The notes beneath the pieces are model-generated. The model did no database searches and was not told where the DNA came from. It saw only the letters and a list, made by a program, of their open reading frames with translations. DNA of 60,000 nucleotides from Lineus longissimus. Taxonomy: Eukaryota; Nemertea; Pilidiophora; Heteronemertea; Lineidae. How positions within the stretch are numbered: the stretch's first letter is position 1; every line of letters begins with the position of its first letter. The translations under genes were made by a program, and so were the position numbers. The stretch is from NCBI RefSeq assembly GCF_910592395.1, contig NC_088321.1, positions 188,001 to 248,000 of the forward strand, written 5' to 3'. This document shows positions 54,294-60,000 of the stretch, piece after piece.

Positions 54294-56376
54294 ATGTCTA
54301 AATGTATTATCAATCATGTGGTCGTATGTCGGTCCCAGCCTCGTCCCAGGTCATTGCGCCTCCACCAGTTCCTGACGCATGGTTGGATTTTCGCTACGTT
54401 TATATTGCCGTTGACCGGGGCGATCGACCACCCAAATATCGCGAGATCTCACCGTGAGGCACGTGATTTTATCAGGCTGTGCCGGTCCATCAATGAGAGA
54501 CGTCAACAGTTCATTCCAAAAATGACATTGTATCGTCAGTCAAGGGTTAACATTCATGACGTGATTTCTCTTGCTAATAAACTCAAACTGATCACATCAA
54601 AATGGTGTAAGTTTAATTCAACCCTGGAAGCTTGAGGATGGATACAAAGACGGTATTGAAGTTAAAGTAAAGTCAGAATACAGAAAAAGTGCGCAACTTG
54701 ATTTTAAGCAAAAATACATCTTTGATCCAGTGGTCATAAACAATCATACTTTGACCATAGTGTGTCTGCCCTCCCATTAGAAGCCTCACCTGAAATGCAT
54801 AAACCACAAACAGTAGAAAACAAGTCTTTTAGGCAGGATTAGTATGAAGTGATAAGGGCGACATTAATTTGGGCAGTTTTCAACAAATCGTGCGCCTGGG
54901 AGTCGTTTGTCGTGGATGCCATTAGGTATTGAATCATTAGCAGTCGATGCGATAGAGGACCGTGTTCAGTCATAAATAGCCTGCTAAAAGTTAAACGTGT
55001 GAGCCATGTTACTGTGGACATTGTCTGCCTTTTTTTGTTTTTGAGTACCAGTAGATAACCAGACGGTTGATGACACTCTGTATATAAGAACCTTAATGAT
55101 TGTACATGTACAGTCACGTACATGTACCGTACATGTACAGTCACGTACATGTACCGTACATGTACAGTCACGTACATGTACCAAATTGAGTTTTTACTAA
55201 GAATCTTAAAAGAGGCTTCACAGGATTCATCCTGCGTAACTACACTAGCTTGATAGCATGTCTCATCACACACTCGTAGCACACAAAGACAAGGCGACGA
55301 TGTGAAAGAGAAAGATCTTGAAGACTATTAACCGGGATTAACTGTCCATTACACGAGTGTGTCTCTCACAGCTGCTTCATATTGGGGATCATCGGTCAAC
55401 AGAGGATGGACTTACAAGTTCGCGTCCGACAGCCAGGTCAAAACCAAAATAAGATTTTTAAAATCAGCCCAATCAATCTCGGAACTAGGCTGATAAGTGC
55501 ATTGTCATAATAGCTTGATAGCATATCATTAGACCGGCATTATAACGAGTTCTCATTGTCATTATCGGTATTCACTTGTCACGAGTCAACTGACTTAGGC
55601 TTGAAAACACGACGTGAGGGTGAAAAGTGACGTCATGAATCGTATGTAGCCCGCTCTTTTGAAATGACTAGATTCTATTCGCCAGTCAGTAGGAGGCGGT
55701 TGCTACGGAGACGGTAGGAGGCAGCACTGCATGCGTTTGATACCGAGGGATTCTAAAATGAACCATTTTTCTGTCTTTTCAGATGCAAATTTAGAAATGA
55801 TTCTGGACGAGATTTCCAAACTAGAAACTGCACAATCAAAAAAGAGGTAACCTATTATCATTTATAGCAAACTAAAGTCAGTACCATTGGTATTACACAT
55901 GAATAGGGGGCGTGACCTGTCAAACATAATTTAACCATACATTCCCAAACGTGGCGCCACAGCAAACATGATAGAAAAAAGTGCCACCTATGTTCGTACC
56001 GCCAAACCTTGAAGTTATCATTCAAAACGTTGAATGGAAGTTTCTTTATTGACATACCAGAATAAATCTATGGCTGTGAAGGCATTCCTCCCGTATGGAA
56101 AAACGTTATGAGCATGTACATAGTGTCAATTTAACTAGAAAATGGCTTTAAAGTTTATTAACAGGACTTTTTAGTGTTGTACAAAGCACTCTTTAATGTC
56201 GATATATTCCTTTTTGTTTCTTTTACCTGAGTGTTATTTTCTCTCTTCTCCATTCCAGCTTACTCAGTGACATAAACCGATTTAAAGACCACCGGATAAG
56301 AGACTCCCAACCTGATATACGCTCAGAGTTGACCAGCGCCCAGAAACGACCCAGCTTCTACAGTGATTGGAAGTAA
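54294..56376 (+). CDS. three-exon gene, 164-residue unrecognised helical protein
   Basis: Exon 1 (54294-54606) starts at ATG with in-frame stops just upstream and ends NIHDVISLANKLKLITSKW at a consensus donor, T|GTAAGT. Exon 2 (55783-55846) follows CTGTCTTTTCAG and reads ANLEMILDEISKLETAQSKK before AG|GTAACC. Exon 3 (56259-56376) follows CTCTTCTCCATTCCAG, reads SLLSDINRFKDHRIRD and ends KRPSFYSDWK-TAA. Phases match at both joins (codons TAT and AGC) and in exon 3 only this frame is open. The C-terminal half is charged and likely helical or coiled-coil; no signal peptide. The first 50 residues look less protein-like, so the true N-terminus may lie in an upstream exon. No AATAAA follows. Family not recognised; low similarity to kinetochore, ciliary or Mediator small subunits cannot be excluded. 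Confidence 0.5.
55102..55182. repeat. 27-bp palindromic minisatellite, 3 copies
   Basis: The unit is GTACATGTACAGTCAC followed by GTACATGTACC. The palindrome GTACATGTAC occurs twice per unit, so the array can fold into several alternative hairpins or a cruciform. It lies inside intron 1 of the 54.3-56.4 kb gene model. Confidence 0.95.
55545..55672 (+). repeat. family B dispersed repeat
   Basis: CTCATTGTCATTATCGG, CACTTGTCACGAGTCAACTG, GCTTGAAAACACGACGTGAG, GGTGAAAAGTGACGTC and GAATCGTATGTAGCCCGCTC then TTTTGAAATGAC. Well preserved, within intron 1 of the gene model. Confidence 0.75.
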
Positions 56377-56379
56377 AAC

Positions 56380-57140
56380 CAAAACGAGGCAAGGATGACG
56401 TAGAGAGTAGCCATGACGTCACAAGCGACCTTGACCTTCGGCTCGATTTCTCGAGTTTTGATTGGCTGCTGTGTTTCACACAACTGTATGAAGTTTTGTT
56501 TTTGTTCAATAGATTTACTTTTTGTTACTTTCTTTTCGATTTTGCTTACAAAACTGGACGATTGAACTTGTCGCACAGATACCATAGCGACTGACGCCAA
56601 AATCAGTCGCGTCCCTTGTCGCAAATCTCTATAGGATTCTTAGTTGAGATCTCACTCAGGATTGTATCTATGACATATATACAATATAAAGGATTCTTCA
56701 ACATTCTTAGTCATGGTCTCTCATCAAAAAAATGTTGTTCAGACCGCGCAAGAACGGCTGAATAAGATCTTGACTTAGAATTTTATAAGAATTGGGACTT
56801 TCGACCTTGTGTATTTCTTTTATTATCACCCTATAAATGTATGATGTCGTCAAACTCGCCTCGTCAATATGATAAAGCGGACAGAAAGCAACGTCAAATC
56901 ACAGGCTACTGACTCGAGGGTGGGGTCGAAGGGGTCAATATGAAGGGTTAAGGTGGAAGAAGGAGAAGGAACGAAATGTAAGAAACGTCAGTAGTGTTTT
57001 CATCACTTCACATGTTCGCCCCCTGTACATCAACGCACTACACAATGTGGGGGCGAACAGGGGGCGAACAGGGGAAGTTGCAGTCTCCTAATTTTCGGTC
57101 TCTTTGAGACCTCTCTGGATCTCTTGCTCCCTCAAGTTTC
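56380..57140. other. 3' flank of the gene model; small hairpin
   Basis: The phrase TTCGCCCCCTGTACATC (about 57015) is complementary to GGGGGCGAACAGGGGGCGAA (about 57050), where the unit GGGGGCGAACA occurs twice. No further exon or polyadenylation signal was identified. Confidence 0.35.
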
Positions 57141-57144
57141 AGTA

Positions 57145-57350
57145 AACAAACTCGACATGTGACACGTGAAATCGTGAATCATGGTTCAGGCTGGGTTTAC
57201 ATGTCATAGTGAACTCGACGTGAAACTGTACTCTATGAAACATGTAAAAACACCTTGATTTACAAAGTGAACTCTATGTAAACCTTTACTCTGTCGTCAT
57301 ATGTAAACCAGAATGGATTATACAAAGGTAACTCTATGTAAACACAGCCT
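57145..57350. repeat. family B-like repeat with CTCTATGTAAAC motifs
   Basis: GACATGTGACACGTGAAATC then GTGAATCATGG matches family B. It is followed by four spaced copies of AACTCTATGTAAACC-like motifs (about 57230-57350). Confidence 0.55.
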
Positions 57351-57354
57351 TACA

Positions 57355-58340
57355 CAACTCCGTCAAGTCAACGAAACTCATTTTACCCTCCCAAACCATA
57401 TGTTGCCAGATAACTCTCTAGTTTCTGTTAGGCTTGATGGTTACTGTACTGGTACCAATATTGTATGTGGCAAAGATGAGCTAAATCCATTTTCATCAGC
57501 TTTTTTATCATCGTGTAACAATATTCATAAACTTACATTCTTGAGTCTTCAACCACTTATATGGGTATTACGTCAGAATCAGAGGTGGATTAACCGTATA
57601 TTAGGCCGTGTATCTTCAAAACGTTGTCATCTGTGAAAATGCTATTATCATGACTTATTCTTTACACACGTTGTTGCACGTTAACCGTATCTACTCACTC
57701 GATATAACCATCCGAACATCTGACATCAAGAGCACTACATTTTAGTTCATCAATTCAATCCTAGGTGGCCGAACTGGCTTCCTTCAGCCCTGCCACCTAG
57801 GAGGCAACTGATAGGATACTCCAGACTGACAACATTCGCTGGTCAGGAATGAAAAACATACTCAGCGCCGCCTGCGCGAACGCCGCTTAACTCAGCGTAT
57901 CTCAGCGTCCCAGTGTTAAGCCTTCCTCGAGACAGCCGTAGCTGGTATCTTTACAATGGCATGCCAACTTTATAGTACATGATATGCGTTTACGCCTGTG
58001 ATATACAATTATGTCTGATTTCGCCGTTGGTCCCTTACTAACGTACTTCAACGTATTACTTCAATCTGTTTTTTCTGGTTTACCAGCAGTGATTGAAAGG
58101 ACAAATCGTGTATCAAAGATGCGCCCCGTGGAGATGCCAGAGGCTACATGTACCTTACATTAACCTTTCTCTTCTCCTTACCATGCTTTCGAGTTGGCTC
58201 CCCTGGCATTTGAAGCAGGGTACATTTTGACATCGCGTCCTTTCACTTCCCGCTTCCTTCAAGGAGAAATGTCTTATACAACCAGTCTGAATAAGTAAAA
58301 TAAATCGATGATATATGGGGCTGTCGCTGTAACTAAGGCG
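57355..58340. other. non-coding stretch
   Basis: Near 57764, GGTGGCCGAACTGGCTTCC looks like a tRNA-Leu/Ser-type A box without a matching B box. The 107-codon frame at 57313-57636 is unsupported. Confidence 0.3.
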
Positions 58341-58345
58341 CCGTG

Positions 58346-58473
58346 ATGGCCAGAGCAACGTGTCATCCCTTGGTCAAGAAAGCAGCGCCTACAAAAGGTT
58401 CCGCTACGAAAGTGGGGGCGCCACCTACAAAGTGGGACGTTTTATTGTACATTTTCATACGAGTCATCGTAGT
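58346..58473 (+). CDS. candidate first exon, unrecognised membrane protein
   Basis: ATG at 58346 (GCCGTGATGG) begins MARATCHPLVKKAAPTKGSA and continues with TKWDVLLYIFIRVIV, a basic head followed by the start of a hydrophobic segment. A donor (GTAGT|GTAAGA) ends the exon in phase 2 just before an in-frame TAA. No downstream exon could be assigned; the next open sequence (58527 on) overlaps a dispersed repeat. The coding status is inferred from composition and donor only. Confidence 0.25.
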
Positions 58474-58559
58474 GTAAGATGGGGTGTGTCATGTATATAC
58501 CTGTCAATGCATGGCATACTCAACAGCACGAGCTGCCATCTGTATCTTTCAACGAGCGC

Positions 58560-58695
58560 CACGATTGGCGGAAGTTGGAACTTCGTTTCCACGCCTCGGG
58601 ATACGCAATCTCCAAGCATCGCCATTAGTAACGGTTCCCTGGTGATACCTGCTCCGTAGCAGATACAAACTAACCTCTTATTGGGAGATTACGGA
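58560..58695 (+). repeat. unnamed dispersed repeat, copy 2
   Basis: Collinear with 26316-26450 (ACGATTGGCGGAAG, GCCTCGGGATACG, TAACGGTTCCCTGG, CTGCTCCGTAGCAGAT, CCTCTTATTGGGAGAT). Confidence 0.5.
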
Positions 58696-58895
58696 ATCGT
58701 TTATCTTTATATTTTGTACTTACTTACACAATTGATCATTTTCAATTTCAATTTTATTTTTCAAATGTGTGAAAAAACGATCTCTAAATGCCAATACATG
58801 ATGATTATAAAGAGATACGGCAGTAACCATATATCTTTATCTTGATAGGTCCTTTGATCTGATTATACGCCAGTCCGACTGTGATAGGGAATCAG

Positions 58896-59144
58896 TTAAC
58901 CTCTCTATAAGGACGCCCTCGGGACTGACACATACAGTCCTTAATAGAGAGGTGTCCACTGAAATGGAAACAACCAATTTGTGACCAAAACTAGTGTCCC
59001 TTATAGAGAGGTGTCCTGATTAGAGGTGTCCAATTGAATAACAACAACCAACTTGCGACCGAAGCTACTGTCCTTGCGAGGGTGTCCTTAATAGAGAAGG
59101 TGTTCTTAATAGGGAAGTGTGCGTTTAGAGAGGTTCTACTGTCA
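58896..59144 (-). mobile_element. TIR element with CAGTAGAACCTC ends
   Basis: The left end CAGTTAACCTCTCTATAAGG and the right end AGAGAGGTTCTACTGT are inverted copies over about 16 bases. The interior holds several ATAGAGAGGTGTCC-type phrases in a loose 60-base period. It is homologous to 1069-1200 in opposite orientation. The ends recall pogo/Tigger-like MITEs. No transposase is present. Confidence 0.6.
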
Positions 59145-59319
59145 ATAAGGTCATGTACAATAGTAATTGGTTGGTATCCTTTTTTCCGGGGCGGGAGGAA
59201 GGAGATTTTCTGGAGGTGGATCGTGTGGGAGGGAGAGGGTTAAAGCTCGTCAGCAGGTCACAGCAAGTTGATGTGGTCAAGATATTCCTACCAGGAGCGT
59301 TAACCCTTTCCATTATTTT

Positions 59320-59476
59320 GCCCCTCACCTCGCGGTTATCAGAATTCAGGCCGACCAAAATACACGGTCTATTGTCTTTAGACAAAGTCCGCTCAAACCT
59401 AGCCTAAATTCACATTGTTCAACGGTCTTATCAATGGGTCTACAGGGTAAATCTTGATCACATCGACCCCACGAAC
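59320..59476 (-). mobile_element. family A dispersed repeat
   Basis: Reverse orientation and complete: CCCCTCACCTCGCGGTTATC, GAATTCAGGCCGACC, ACACGGTCTATTGTCTTTAG, ACAAAGTCCGCTC, CACATTGTTCAACGGTCTTA and ATCACATCGACCCCACGAAC. Confidence 0.85.
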
Positions 59477-59479
59477 ATA

Positions 59480-60000
59480 AACGTCATGAAAGAGGTCGGT
59501 ACCATTTCAGAAAGGAGGGGTGGAGGGATGCTCACCAATTTATTTTACATGTCCTTGTGTGACTCTGAAGACAGGGAGATGACATCCACCCTCGCGCATT
59601 CTGATTTAATTGTTTTTTTCTCCCCGATGAGGATGTGAAATAAATTTTCAAGGAAGACACCGCCTTATAGTTAGTTTCATCTTACCGTCAATTGGGTAAC
59701 TTTGACCGTCCAATTGGGTAACTTTGAACCCCCGACTATAGATGCTTCTCATTAAAACCATCCTCTCTACGGGGGGGGGGGTCAGAGTTACCCCACTGAT
59801 CGAAGTTATCCTATGCGACGGCATTCCGGAGTTCACGCTCCATATACTTTTAAAGGATTCGTTTTAATCGTTCTTCAGTCTGATGGAAAATATATTTTTG
59901 CGAATTGATATCATTCGGCGCGACATCTGGTTGAAATAAAACCGATGAACTCCGCGATCAGGTCGGATTATCGGATCGGATCTGTGTCGTAATCGGAGTT
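59480..60000. other. non-coding end of window
   Basis: Contains two copies of CCAATTGGGTAACTTTGA (about 59690-59728) and a poly-G run near 59770. No gene was supported. Confidence 0.4.

Noticed and set aside
54839-55282. 147-codon minus-strand frame with periodic VTVHVRYMY
   Set aside because: The periodic part is the 27-bp palindromic array; the rest lacks features and overlaps an intron of the plus-strand model.

Overview
This window reads as repeat-rich, gene-poor nuclear DNA of a eukaryote, most likely a marine invertebrate. The phylum is an inference. The evidence is: no long uninterrupted protein genes, GT-AG-bounded short exons, tRNA-derived SINE-like units, a non-LTR retrotransposon tail, many short non-autonomous elements with inverted repeats, and at least eleven independent minisatellite arrays. 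I see no prokaryotic operons, rRNA, CRISPR array or intact transposase or reverse transcriptase. Most of the longer open frames are the arrays themselves read through. They are open on both strands and should not be taken as proteins.

Layout. 0.2-0.4 kb: a hairpin element. 1.07-1.2 kb: one end of a TIR element whose fuller copy lies at 58.9-59.1 kb. 1.66 kb: a 13-bp array. 2.0-2.55 kb: three diverged ~200-bp direct repeats, followed by a candidate two-exon secreted peptide (2604-2881). 2.92-4.21 kb: a 69-bp array nested inside one copy of a short dispersed repeat (family A) that recurs about twelve times. 5.5 kb: a possible pectinacetylesterase/Notum-like exon relic next to a 48-bp array. 8.48-9.59 kb: a 47-bp array. 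11.54-11.93 kb: a 42-bp array made from one arm of a foldback element whose unexpanded copy is at 19.69-19.84 kb. 18.1-18.8 and 22.75-23.27 kb: two copies of a TTAA-flanked element carrying a tRNA-like unit. 25.75 kb: a candidate membrane-anchor exon. 27.6 and 28.27 kb: 36- and 33-bp arrays. 30.03-31.30 kb: a second, unrelated 47-bp array with a clear 470-bp higher-order period. 36.26-36.49 kb: a cysteine-rich frame interrupted by a stop. 39.49-39.97 kb: a 19-bp array. 45.14-45.4 kb: the degraded C-terminal tail of a CR1/L2/Jockey-type LINE. 48.58 and 55.10 kb: 23-bp and palindromic 27-bp arrays.

The best-supported protein-coding gene is a three-exon plus-strand model at 54294-56376 (164 residues, unrecognised family). 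All its junctions are phase-compatible and it has good donors and acceptors. A further good exon by splice signals lies at 52892-53002, but its frame does not join directly to that model. A second dispersed family (B), rich in GTGACA/TTGTCAC motifs, occurs about ten times.

The strongest structural theme is that several minisatellites appear to be internal expansions of short mobile elements: the 69-bp array inside family A, and the 42-bp array inside one arm of a foldback element. Unexpanded relatives of both are visible elsewhere in the window. All family names and identities are from reading by eye; no database search was possible.
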